The notes below the pieces were generated by a model. The model worked only from the letters and a program-made list of their open reading frames with translations. It made no database searches and was not told the DNA's origin. Positions 1-6,816 of a stretch of DNA of 19,524 nucleotides are shown piece after piece. This DNA comes from an uncultured Streptococcus sp. (GTDB taxonomy: Bacteria > Bacillota > Bacilli > Lactobacillales > Streptococcaceae). Within the stretch, counting starts at the first letter, position 1. Every line of letters begins with the position of its first letter. The stretch lies in NCBI GenBank assembly GCA_902461025.1, contig CABPWC010000018.1, positions 1 through 19,524 on the forward strand. Reading direction: 5' to 3'. The position numbers were made by a program, and so were the translations under genes.

Positions 1-22
1 AAATCGAAGCTTAATTCGATTT
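1..22. repeat. 8-bp inverted repeat at left edge
   Basis: The first 8 bases (AAATCGAA) are exactly complementary to bases 15-22 (TTCGATTT), with a 6-base loop. A weaker hairpin (GTTC...GAAC, 24-37) follows, and the terminator at 61-90 comes after that. This may be the 3' end of an upstream gene or a structured RNA, but too little lies in the window to decide. Confidence 0.35.
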
Positions 23-60
23 AGTTCCCAGAAGAACAATTATTTAAGTCAGACATTAAA

Positions 61-90
61 AGAATCTTGCTATGCAAGGTTCTTTTTTTC
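61..90 (+). terminator. intrinsic terminator of the upstream unit
   Basis: The arm at 61-70 (AGAATCTTGC) pairs with 74-83 (GCAAGGTTCT) in a 10-bp stem with one G-T wobble and a 3-base loop. A run of seven T follows at 83-89. This is a classical Rho-independent terminator for a gene lying left of the window and separates it from the tmk operon. Confidence 0.85.
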
Positions 91-130
91 TAGTTACACA
101 AAGACAAAATAAGACAGTATGATAGTTGAT

Positions 131-138
131 TACGAATA
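131..138 (+). promoter_or_regulatory. isolated TACGAATA motif (cin-box-like)
   Basis: TACGAATA is an exact match to the -10-like core of the streptococcal ComX/SigX box and lies in non-coding DNA. The T-rich stretch normally found upstream of functional boxes is absent, and the next gene (tmk) starts about 150 bp away. One chance match to an 8-mer in 20 kb on both strands is expected at roughly this frequency, so this is only a candidate. Confidence 0.2.
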
Positions 139-224
139 TAGAAACTTAATTAAATAAATATCTTATTTATTAACGAATGTATATCCTAGTTTTTCAGAAT
201 AAATTTTTATTAGGTTAAAAAGCT
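139..224. other. AT-rich gap with an AT-only hairpin
   Basis: This stretch before tmk has no gene. It is very AT-rich. AATAAATA (153-160) and TATTTATT (164-171) form a perfect 8-bp stem made only of A-T pairs, with a 3-base loop. ACGAATRTA occurs twice (132-140 and 173-181). No convincing reading frame is present. Confidence 0.4.
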
Positions 225-254
225 TTTCACAAATGCCTGTTTTTTTGATAGAAT
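225..254 (+). promoter_or_regulatory. candidate promoter of tmk operon
   Basis: TAGAAT at 249-254 is preceded by TGA at 246-248, giving an extended -10. TTTCAC at 225-230 is a poor -35 at 18 bp. Transcription would begin near 261, leaving an A-rich leader of about 24 nt. The assignment is uncertain because this start would place the best Shine-Dalgarno-like sequence (AAGGA, 257-261) at or before the first base of the mRNA. Confidence 0.4.
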
Positions 255-284
255 AGAAGGAAGAAAAAAAGAAATGAGTTCGTC

Positions 285-923
285 ATGTCAAAAGGATTTT
301 TAGTCTCTTTAGAGGGGCCAGAGGGAGCTGGTAAAACGAGTGTGCTTGAAGCTATCCTTCCTTTGTTAGAAGAAAAGAATATTGAGTTTTTAACAACACG
401 TGAGCCAGGTGGTGTTTTGATTGGTGAGAAGATTCGAGAAGTAATTTTAGATCCTAGTCATACTCAGATGGATCCAAAGACAGAGTTGCTTCTCTATATT
501 GCAAGTCGTAGACAGCACCTAGTAGAGAAGGTCTTGCCAGCACTTGCAGCTGGAAAATTGGTCATCATGGATCGTTTTATTGATAGTTCCGTTGCTTATC
601 AAGGCTTTGGTCGTGGTTTGGATATTGAAGCTATTGACTGGCTCAATCAATTTGCGACAGATGGTCTTAAACCAGATTTGACACTTTATTTTGATATTGA
701 AGTGGAGAAGGGGCTTGAACGAATCGCGGCAAACAGCGATCGCGAAGTCAATCGTTTAGATTTGGAAGGATTAGACCTGCACAGAAAAGTTCGTCAAGGC
801 TATCTTTCCCTTCTTGAAAAAGAAGGTGAGCGTATTGCTAAAATCGATGCTAGTTTACCACTAAATCAAGTGGTTGAAAATACTAAACAAGTTTTATTTG
901 ACAGAATGGGGCTGACAGAATGA
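285..923 (+). CDS. tmk: thymidylate kinase (dTMP kinase)
   Basis: Phosphorylates dTMP to dTDP with ATP in the cytoplasm, a required step of dTTP synthesis. The 212-residue protein has the usual length. It shows the P-loop GPEGAGKT (residues 11-18), the TTREPGG segment (37-43) and the DRF motif (96-98, followed by IDSS) of bacterial dTMP kinases. The ATG at 285 gives the MSKGF N-terminus I recall for streptococcal Tmk, but there is no good Shine-Dalgarno at normal distance: the purine-rich AAGGA lies 23 nt upstream. Its stop overlaps the holB start (ATGA, 920-923), so the two are translationally coupled. It is the first gene of the tmk-holB-yabA-rsmI cluster. Family assignment is secure. Confidence 0.96.
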   Translation: MSKGFLVSLEGPEGAGKTSVLEAILPLLEEKNIEFLTTREPGGVLIGEKIREVILDPSHTQMDPKTELLLYIASRRQHLVEKVLPALAAGKLVIMDRFIDSSVAYQGFGRGLDIEAIDWLNQFATDGLKPDLTLYFDIEVEKGLERIAANSDREVNRLDLEGLDLHRKVRQGYLSLLEKEGERIAKIDASLPLNQVVENTKQVLFDRMGLTE

Positions 924-1804
924 ATCAAGAGCAATTAAAAGCTTATCAACCCCAGCAATTTGACCGTTTTGTTCACATCTTAGAACAAAGACAGCTGAAT
1001 CATGCCTATCTCTTTTCAGGGTATTTCGGAAGCATGGAGATGGCCTTATTTCTGTCTAAGAGTTTGTTCTGTACAGAAAAGCAGGGTGTCTTACCTTGCG
1101 AGTCTTGCCGAAATTGTAAGTTGATTGATCAGGAAGAATTTCCTGATGTCACCATTATTCGTCCGATGAATCAAATCATTAGAACGGAACGAATCCGAGA
1201 ATTAGTTGGCCAGTTTTCTCAATCAGGAATCGAAAATCAACGTCAGGTTTTTATTATTGAACAAGCAGAAAAGATGCATGTTAACGCTGCTAACTCACTA
1301 CTTAAGGTCATTGAAGAACCGCAAAGTGAAACCTATATTTTCTTCTTAACCAATGATCAAGAGCAGATGTTACCAACTATCCGAAGCCGGACTCAAATTT
1401 TCCAATTTAAGAAACAAGTCGAAAGCCTTAGGAATCAACTTGAACAAGCAGGATTGGTCAAAAACAAAGCAAGGCTTTTAGCTGAGTTTAGCCAATCTCA
1501 AGCAGAAGCCGAAAAACTGACAAATCAAACAAGTTTTTGGACTCTGGTTGAAGAAAGTGAACGATTCTATTCTTGGTTAGATGCTGGGAAAAAGGAATCT
1601 TATTTAGAGGTCTCAAAATTAGCTAGTTTAGCTGATGACAAAGAAAAACAAGACCAAGTATTCAGAATTTTGGAAGTTCTAGCAGGTCAAGAGATTCAAA
1701 AAAATGTAGCACGTACAATATTGCAAAACCTTCTCGAAGCCAGAAAAATGTGGAAAGCAAATGTGTCTTTCCAGAATTCTATGGAGTACCTAGTTTTACA
1801 ATAA
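920..1804 (+). CDS. holB: DNA polymerase III subunit delta'
   Basis: Delta' subunit of the clamp loader, which helps open and load the beta clamp at replication forks. The 294-residue protein has the AAA+ clamp-loader layout. Four cysteines (C51, C60, C63, C66) form the zinc module. It carries NSLLKVIEEP (about 125-134), typical of gamma/delta' subunits, and the sensor-1-like segment FLTNDQEQMLPTIRSR. The expected P-loop position (SGYFGSMEM, 33-41) lacks the GxxGxGK lysine, as is normal for delta', which does not hydrolyse ATP. The start overlaps the tmk stop by 4 bases. Linkage to tmk and yabA is common in Firmicutes. Confidence 0.94.
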   Translation: MNQEQLKAYQPQQFDRFVHILEQRQLNHAYLFSGYFGSMEMALFLSKSLFCTEKQGVLPCESCRNCKLIDQEEFPDVTIIRPMNQIIRTERIRELVGQFSQSGIENQRQVFIIEQAEKMHVNAANSLLKVIEEPQSETYIFFLTNDQEQMLPTIRSRTQIFQFKKQVESLRNQLEQAGLVKNKARLLAEFSQSQAEAEKLTNQTSFWTLVEESERFYSWLDAGKKESYLEVSKLASLADDKEKQDQVFRILEVLAGQEIQKNVARTILQNLLEARKMWKANVSFQNSMEYLVLQ

Positions 1805-1839
1805 AATAAACATGAAAACAGAAAAAGAAAGGGCTGTTC

Positions 1840-2157
1840 ATGAACAAGAAAGAATTATTTGATGCCTTAGATGATTTTTCTCAACAATTATTGGCAACCT
1901 TGGCAGATGTCGAAGCCATCAAAAAGAATCTCAAGAGTGTTGTAGAAGAGAATACAGCTCTTCGTTTAGAAAACGATAAACTGAGAGAGCGCTTGAGTGA
2001 GGAAGAAGAAACAGCTCCAACTAAGACCAAGCATGTTAGAGAAAACGTGAGCCGAATCTATGACGACGGTTTTCATGTGTGTCGCGACTTCTATGGCCAA
2101 CGTCGTGAACAAGATGCAGAATGTATGTTTTGTGATGAATTGTTGTTTAGGGAGTAA
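1840..2157 (+). CDS. yabA: replication initiation control protein YabA
   Basis: YabA binds DnaA and DnaN and limits initiation of chromosome replication in Firmicutes. The 105-residue protein begins with a leucine-rich helical region (about 1-55) suited to coiled-coil oligomerisation, then an acidic linker (54-60). It ends in a zinc-binding domain with ligands H79, C81, C95 and C98 in the family pattern HxC...CxxC. The Shine-Dalgarno AGAAAGGG lies about 9 nt before the ATG. It sits between holB (35-nt gap) and rsmI (2-nt gap), the usual order, so it is very likely co-transcribed with both. Confidence 0.94.
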   Translation: MNKKELFDALDDFSQQLLATLADVEAIKKNLKSVVEENTALRLENDKLRERLSEEEETAPTKTKHVRENVSRIYDDGFHVCRDFYGQRREQDAECMFCDELLFRE

Positions 2158-2159
2158 GC

Positions 2160-3038
2160 ATGCAGATTCAAAAAAGTTTTAAAGGTCAGTCACCTTATGG
2201 TAAGTTATATCTTGTCGCAACGCCGATTGGGAATCTAGAAGATATGACCTTTCGTGCTATTCAGACTTTGAAAGAAGTGGACTGGATTGCTGCCGAGGAT
2301 ACTCGTAATACCGGTCTATTGCTGAAGCATTTCGATATTTCAACCAAACAAATCAGTTTTCATGAGCACAATGCCAAGGAAAAAATTCCTGATTTAATTG
2401 GTTTCCTGAAAGCAGGACAAAGTATTGCTCAGGTTTCTGACGCGGGTCTGCCTAGTATCTCGGACCCTGGGCATGATTTGGTTAAGGCGGCAATTGAAGA
2501 AGATATAGCAGTTGTCACAGTTCCAGGTGCTAGCGCAGGAATTTCTGCCTTGATTGCCAGTGGTTTAGCTCCACAACCTCATATTTTTTATGGATTCTTA
2601 CCTCGAAAATCGGGACAACAAAAGCAATTTTTCGAATCAAAAAAAGATTATCCTGAGACCCAGATTTTCTATGAATCTCCACATCGTGTGGCTGATACCC
2701 TAGAAAATATGCTAGAGGTCTATGGTGATCGTTCCGTTGTCTTAGTTCGAGAATTGACTAAGATTTATGAAGAATACCAACGGGGGAAAATCACTGAGTT
2801 GCTTGAAAGTATCTCTGAAACTCCACTTAAGGGGGAGTGTCTTCTGATTGTAGAAGGTGCTAGTCAAGAAGTAGAAGATAAGGATGAAGAGGATTTATTC
2901 TCTGAGATACAAGAGCGCATCCAAGAAGGTGTTAAGAAAAATCAAGCCATTAAGGAAGTCGCTAAGATTTATCAGTGGAACAAAAGCCAGCTCTACGCAG
3001 CTTATCATGAATGGGAAGAGAATCAATCGGATGACTAA
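2160..3038 (+). CDS. rsmI: 16S rRNA (cytidine-1402-2'-O)-methyltransferase
   Basis: RsmI transfers a methyl group from S-adenosylmethionine to the 2'-OH of C1402 in the 16S rRNA decoding centre. The 292-residue protein shows the tetrapyrrole-methylase fold signatures: LVATPIGNLEDMT (18-30), AEDTRNT (45-51), VSDAGLPSISDPG (92-104) and a following PGAS segment. The C-terminus (about 240-292) is a charged helical extension. AGGGAG just upstream of ATG 2160 supports the start, 2 nt after the yabA stop. It is last in its operon and is followed directly by an intrinsic terminator. Confidence 0.94.
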   Translation: MQIQKSFKGQSPYGKLYLVATPIGNLEDMTFRAIQTLKEVDWIAAEDTRNTGLLLKHFDISTKQISFHEHNAKEKIPDLIGFLKAGQSIAQVSDAGLPSISDPGHDLVKAAIEEDIAVVTVPGASAGISALIASGLAPQPHIFYGFLPRKSGQQKQFFESKKDYPETQIFYESPHRVADTLENMLEVYGDRSVVLVRELTKIYEEYQRGKITELLESISETPLKGECLLIVEGASQEVEDKDEEDLFSEIQERIQEGVKKNQAIKEVAKIYQWNKSQLYAAYHEWEENQSDD

Positions 3039-3040
3039 AC

Positions 3041-3068
3041 AGGGAAGTTTGCCTTCTTCCCTTTTTTT
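3041..3068 (+). terminator. intrinsic terminator after rsmI
   Basis: AGGGAAG (3041-3047) pairs with CTTCCCT (3056-3062) around an 8-base loop and is followed by a T-run to 3068. It starts 3 bases after the rsmI stop. The -35 of the trmFO promoter lies inside its loop. Confidence 0.85.
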
Positions 3069-3076
3069 GTTATACT
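3049..3076 (+). promoter_or_regulatory. extended -10 promoter of trmFO
   Basis: TTGCCT (3049-3054), a 16-bp spacer and TATACT (3071-3076), with TG at 3068-3069 giving an extended -10. Transcription would start near 3083, leaving a leader of about 90 nt before the trmFO GTG. The promoter is interleaved with the rsmI terminator. Confidence 0.75.
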
Positions 3077-3099
3077 AGTAAAAGAAAATTTAGAAAGAT

Positions 3100-3157
3100 T
3101 TGTGGGTGTCAAATAGTCCAGTAGCTTGTTTGGATATGGACTGATGTTCCACCCAAA
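3100..3157 (+). promoter_or_regulatory. two-part hairpin in the trmFO 5' leader
   Basis: Outer stem TGGGTG (3103-3108) pairs with CACCCA (3150-3155). Inner stem AGTCCA (3115-3120) pairs with TGGACT (3137-3142), with an asymmetric internal loop between them. A second TGGA (3131-3134) allows a competing shorter inner stem with TCCA (3117-3120). The outer 3' arm touches the trmFO ribosome-binding site (AAAGAGG, 3156-3161), so the fold could modulate translation. I do not recognise a known riboswitch class. Confidence 0.5.
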
Positions 3158-3171
3158 GAGGTATTAGTGTC

Positions 3172-4506
3172 GTGTCTCAATCTTATATCAATGTTATCGG
3201 TGCTGGTTTAGCAGGTTCGGAAGCAGCTTACCAAATCGCAGAGCGTGGTATTCCAGTTAAACTCTATGAAATGCGTGGTGTCAAATCAACACCTCAGCAT
3301 AAAACAGATAATTTTGCAGAATTAGTGTGTTCCAACTCATTACGAGGGGATGCTCTTACAAATGCTGTCGGGCTCCTCAAGGAAGAAATGCGTCGTCTTG
3401 GTTCTGTGATTTTAGAATCAGCAGAAGCAACCCGTGTTCCTGCAGGTGGAGCGCTTGCGGTTGATCGTGACGGTTTTTCTCAAATGGTTACTGAAAAAAT
3501 TGCCAATCACCCTTTAATTGAAGTGGTTCGTGATGAAATTACAGAATTTCCGACAGATGTTATTACGGTGGTCGCTACTGGTCCCTTGACTAGCGATGCC
3601 CTGGCTGAGAAAATTCATGCCCTTAATGACGGCGATGGCTTCTATTTCTACGACGCGGCAGCGCCTATTATCGACGTCAACACCATCGATATGAGTAAGG
3701 TCTATCTCAAGTCTCGCTATGACAAAGGCGAGGCAGCCTATCTCAACTGTCCCATGACCAAACAGGAATTTATGGATTTCCATGAGGCTTTGGTCAATGC
3801 AGAGGAAGCACCCCTTAATTCTTTTGAAAAAGAAAAGTACTTTGAAGGGTGTATGCCTATCGAAGTCATGGCCAAACGTGGTATTAAAACCATGCTTTAT
3901 GGTCCTATGAAACCAGTTGGTCTAGAATATCCAGATGACTATAAAGGGCCTCGTGATGGCGACTTTAAAACACCGTACGCAGTCGTTCAGCTTCGTCAGG
4001 ACAATGCGGCTGGAAGTCTCTATAACATCGTTGGTTTCCAAACTCACCTCAAATGGGGAGAGCAGAAGCGTGTCTTCCAAATGATTCCAGGTCTTGAAAA
4101 TGCTGAGTTTGTTCGCTATGGCGTCATGCATCGTAATTCCTATATGGATTCGCCAAATCTTCTTGAACAGACATACCGTTCTAAGAAACAGCCAAATCTT
4201 TTCTTCGCTGGTCAGATGACAGGTGTGGAAGGGTATGTTGAGTCGGCTGCTTCAGGATTAGTTGCTGGAATCAATGCTGCTCGTCTTTTCAAGGGAGAAA
4301 GTGAGGCTATTTTCCCAGAGACTACAGCAATCGGTAGTTTAGCTCATTATATCACTCATGCTGATAGCAAGCATTTCCAACCCATGAATGTCAACTTCGG
4401 CATTATCAAGGAGTTAGAAGGAGAACGTATTCGTGATAAAAAGGCTCGTTATGAGAAAATTGCAGAACGTGCCTTGTCTGATTTAGAAAAATTTTTATCT
4501 GTCTAA
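3172..4506 (+). CDS. trmFO: tRNA (uracil-54-C5)-methyltransferase, folate/FAD-dependent
   Basis: TrmFO (formerly Gid) makes ribothymidine at position 54 of the tRNA T-loop, using methylenetetrahydrofolate and reduced FAD rather than S-adenosylmethionine. The 444-residue protein has the N-terminal dinucleotide-binding motif VIGAGLAGSEAA (8-19). It has the conserved LVCSNSLRGD segment with C53, a second conserved cysteine C227 in FEGCMPIEVMA, and the C-terminal FAD-binding FFAGQMTGVEGYVESAASG. Both cysteines match the positions known to act in the family. The start is GTG 3172, placed by AAAGAGG (3156-3161) and the family N-terminus. It has its own promoter and a structured leader; pyrH follows 83 bp later. 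Confidence 0.95.
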   Translation: MSQSYINVIGAGLAGSEAAYQIAERGIPVKLYEMRGVKSTPQHKTDNFAELVCSNSLRGDALTNAVGLLKEEMRRLGSVILESAEATRVPAGGALAVDRDGFSQMVTEKIANHPLIEVVRDEITEFPTDVITVVATGPLTSDALAEKIHALNDGDGFYFYDAAAPIIDVNTIDMSKVYLKSRYDKGEAAYLNCPMTKQEFMDFHEALVNAEEAPLNSFEKEKYFEGCMPIEVMAKRGIKTMLYGPMKPVGLEYPDDYKGPRDGDFKTPYAVVQLRQDNAAGSLYNIVGFQTHLKWGEQKRVFQMIPGLENAEFVRYGVMHRNSYMDSPNLLEQTYRSKKQPNLFFAGQMTGVEGYVESAASGLVAGINAARLFKGESEAIFPETTAIGSLAHYITHADSKHFQPMNVNFGIIKELEGERIRDKKARYEKIAERALSDLEKFLSV

Positions 4507-4553
4507 TTTTTTTGAAAGAATTACTCATGATACTATAAAAATCCTTGAAATTG

Positions 4554-4562
4554 TGATAAAAT
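4554..4562 (+). promoter_or_regulatory. candidate extended -10 promoter of pyrH
   Basis: TGATAAAAT combines an upstream TG with TAAAAT (4557-4562). No good -35 is present at 16-18 bp (TATAAA at 4534 is the closest). Transcription would start near 4569, about 20 nt before pyrH. pyrH may also be read from trmFO: only a weak stem (TTAGA/TCTAA, 4483-4506, then seven T) separates them. Confidence 0.4.
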
Positions 4563-4589
4563 AGGTAGGATGAAAAAAGGAGAGAGAAA

Positions 4590-5327
4590 ATGGTAGAACC
4601 TAAGTATAAACGTATCTTAATCAAGCTATCTGGTGAAGCCCTTGCTGGCGAACGTGGCGTCGGGATTGATATCAAAACAGTCCAAAGTATGGCCCAAGAA
4701 ATCAAGGAAGTCCACGAGCTAGGAATTGAAATTGCTTTGGTTATCGGTGGTGGAAACCTTTGGCGTGGAGAACCTGCAGCAGAAGCTGGTATGGATCGTG
4801 TTCAGGCGGATTACACTGGAATGCTTGGGACAGTCATGAATGCTCTTGTGATGGCAGATTCATTGCAACAAGCTGGTGTTGATACTCGTGTACAAACAGC
4901 TATTGCCATGCAACAAGTAGCAGAACCTTATATTCGTGGACGTGCCCTTCGCCACCTTGAAAAAGGACGTATCGTTATCTTTGGCGCGGGAATTGGTTCA
5001 CCTTACTTCTCTACAGATACAACAGCGGCTCTTCGTGCAGCTGAGATTGAAGCGGACGCTATTTTGATGGCTAAGAATGGTGTAGACGGTGTCTACAATG
5101 CGGATCCTAAGAAAGATAAAACGGCTGTTAAATTTGAAGAATTGACTCACCGTGATGTTATTAATAAAGGTCTCCGTATCATGGATTCAACAGCTTCAAC
5201 TCTATCTATGGATAACGATATTGACTTGGTCGTCTTTAATATGAACCAACCTGGCAATATCAAACGTGTTGTATTTGGTGAAAATATCGGAACAACTGTT
5301 TCAAACAATATCGAAGAAAAGGAATAA
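4590..5327 (+). CDS. pyrH: UMP kinase (uridylate kinase)
   Basis: Phosphorylates UMP to UDP in pyrimidine nucleotide synthesis; bacterial PyrH is a hexamer of the amino-acid-kinase fold, regulated by GTP and UTP. The 245-residue protein shows the phosphate-binding KLSGEAL (12-18), the glycine-rich VIGGGNLWRG (51-60), DYTGMLGTVMNAL (74-86) and GAGIGSPYFSTDT (132-144). The ribosome-binding site AAAAGGAGAG lies about 6 nt before the ATG. Eight bases separate it from frr, a very common pairing in bacteria. Confidence 0.96.
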   Translation: MVEPKYKRILIKLSGEALAGERGVGIDIKTVQSMAQEIKEVHELGIEIALVIGGGNLWRGEPAAEAGMDRVQADYTGMLGTVMNALVMADSLQQAGVDTRVQTAIAMQQVAEPYIRGRALRHLEKGRIVIFGAGIGSPYFSTDTTAALRAAEIEADAILMAKNGVDGVYNADPKKDKTAVKFEELTHRDVINKGLRIMDSTASTLSMDNDIDLVVFNMNQPGNIKRVVFGENIGTTVSNNIEEKE

Positions 5328-5335
5328 AAAAAATT

Positions 5336-5893
5336 ATGGCTAACGCAATTGTAGAAAAAGCTAAAGAGAGAATGACTCAATCTCACCACTCACTTGCTCG
5401 TGAATTTGGTGGTATCCGTGCAGGTCGTGCTAACGCTAGCTTGCTTGACCGTATTACTGTTGAATACTATGGTGTCGAAACACCTCTTAACCAAATTGCT
5501 TCTATCACAATTCCTGAAGCGCGTGTCTTGTTGGTAACACCATTTGATAAATCTTCATTGAAGGATATCGAGCGTGCTTTGAACGCTTCAGATCTTGGTA
5601 TTACACCAGCTAACGATGGTTCTGTTATTCGTTTGGTAATCCCAGCTCTTACAGAAGAAACTCGTCGTGATCTCGCTAAAGAAGTGAAAAAAGTTGGTGA
5701 GAATGCTAAAGTTGCTATCCGTAATATCCGTCGTGACGCTATGGACGAGGCTAAGAAACAAGAAAAAGCTAAAGAAATCACTGAAGACGAATTGAAGACT
5801 CTTGAAAAAGATATTCAAAAAGCAACAGACGATGCTGTAAAACACATCGACGACATGACTGCCAATAAAGAAAAAGAAATCTTGGAAGTCTAA
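5336..5893 (+). CDS. frr: ribosome recycling factor
   Basis: RRF, with EF-G, splits post-termination ribosomes for reuse. The 185-residue length is exact for the family. The sequence shows the N-terminal helix and the REFGGIRAGRANASLLDRI segment (about 22-40), then the small domain with VEYYGVETPLNQIASI. The C-terminal long helices (about 107-185) are very rich in lysine and glutamate. Its ribosome-binding site (AAAGGAA) lies in the last codons of pyrH, 8 bases upstream, so the two genes are coupled. A long hairpin follows the stop, marking the probable 3' end of the trmFO/pyrH/frr unit. Confidence 0.96.
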   Translation: MANAIVEKAKERMTQSHHSLAREFGGIRAGRANASLLDRITVEYYGVETPLNQIASITIPEARVLLVTPFDKSSLKDIERALNASDLGITPANDGSVIRLVIPALTEETRRDLAKEVKKVGENAKVAIRNIRRDAMDEAKKQEKAKEITEDELKTLEKDIQKATDDAVKHIDDMTANKEKEILEV

Positions 5894-5905
5894 GAAATAA
5901 ACAGA

Positions 5906-5940
5906 AAAACTCAGTTGGCATTGCTGGCTGAGTTTTATTC
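5906..5940 (+). terminator. hairpin/terminator after frr
   Basis: AAAACTCAG (5906-5914) pairs exactly with CTGAGTTTT (5928-5936). The inner bases can extend the helix through wobbles and GC/GC to a 3-base loop, about 14 bp in all. The tail is only TTTTATTC, so read-through into cvfB is plausible, and no separate cvfB promoter is visible. The hairpin lies inside the longest version of the cvfB frame, which argues for the later start. Confidence 0.65.
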
Positions 5941-5953
5941 GAAAGAAGGAAAT

Positions 5954-6808
5954 ATGAATACAAATCTTGCAAGTTTTATCGTTGGACTCATCATCGATGA
6001 AAATGACCGTTTTTACTTTGTACAAAAGGATGGTCAAACCTATGCTCTTGCTAAAGAAGAAGGTCAGCATACAGTTGGTGATACGGTCAAAGGTTTCGCC
6101 TACACAGACATGAAGCAAAAACTTCGCTTGACAACTCAAGAAGTGACTGCAACTCAGGATCAATTTGGTTGGGGAACAGTAACAGAAGTTCGTAAGGATT
6201 TGGGTGTTTTTGTTGATACAGGGCTTCCTGACAAGGAAATCGTTGTGTCACTTGATATCCTACCTGAACTGAAAGAGCTCTGGCCTAAGAAGGGCGATAA
6301 ACTTTATATTCGTCTAGAAGTAGATAAGAAAGACCGTATCTGGGGAGTTTTGGCTTATCAGGAAGACTTCCAACGTTTGGCACGTCCAGCATACAACAAC
6401 ATGCAAAATCAGAACTGGCCTGCAATCGTTTATCGTCTTAAGTTATCAGGAACTTTTGTCTATCTACCAGAAAACAACATGCTTGGATTTATCCATCCAA
6501 GTGAGCGTTATGCAGAGCCACGTTTGGGGCAAGTGTTAGATGTGCGTGTCATTGGTTTCCGTGAAGTTGACCGAACTCTTAATCTATCACTAAAACCTCG
6601 CTCTTTTGAGATGTTAGAAAATGATGCACAAATGATTCTGACTTACTTGGAAAGTAATGGTGGATTTATGACCTTAAATGACAAATCATCACCAGATGAC
6701 ATCAAGGCTACCTTTGGTATTTCTAAAGGTCAATTTAAAAAAGCGCTTGGTGGTTTAATGAAAGCTGGAAAGATTAAACAAGACCAGTTTGGTACTGAGT
6801 TAATTTAG
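5954..6808 (+). CDS. cvfB: S1-domain RNA-binding regulator CvfB
   Basis: CvfB-family proteins bind RNA and influence virulence-factor expression in staphylococci; the streptococcal role is less clear. The protein (284 residues from this start) has tandem S1-like OB folds. One runs about 70-135, beginning FGWGTVTEVRKDLGVFVDTG, and another about 145-215, containing MLGFIHPSERYAEPRLGQVL. It ends in a winged-helix-like domain (about 225-284, ISKGQFKKALGGLMKAGKI). The frame is open back to 5915, but ATG 5954 has the ribosome-binding site AGAAGGAAAT and avoids the hairpin at 5906-5936. No transmembrane segments are seen. yozE follows after 8 bases. Confidence 0.9.
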   Translation: MNTNLASFIVGLIIDENDRFYFVQKDGQTYALAKEEGQHTVGDTVKGFAYTDMKQKLRLTTQEVTATQDQFGWGTVTEVRKDLGVFVDTGLPDKEIVVSLDILPELKELWPKKGDKLYIRLEVDKKDRIWGVLAYQEDFQRLARPAYNNMQNQNWPAIVYRLKLSGTFVYLPENNMLGFIHPSERYAEPRLGQVLDVRVIGFREVDRTLNLSLKPRSFEMLENDAQMILTYLESNGGFMTLNDKSSPDDIKATFGISKGQFKKALGGLMKAGKIKQDQFGTELI

Positions 6809-6816
6809 GGAGGCTT

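Noticed and set aside
920..1804. Missing Walker A lysine in the clamp-loader protein, possibly a damaged gene
   Set aside because: A degenerate P-loop is the normal state of delta' subunits, and the frame and zinc cysteines are intact.
4483..4513. Possible terminator at the end of trmFO
   Set aside because: Only a 5-bp TTAGA/TCTAA stem with a large loop precedes seven T, and it overlaps the last codons. It is too weak to list as a terminator.
5588..6163. 191-codon open frame on the minus strand across frr and cvfB
   Set aside because: It lies opposite two clear genes. Its product is rich in F, S and C with no recognisable domain, as expected for the antisense of A-rich codons.
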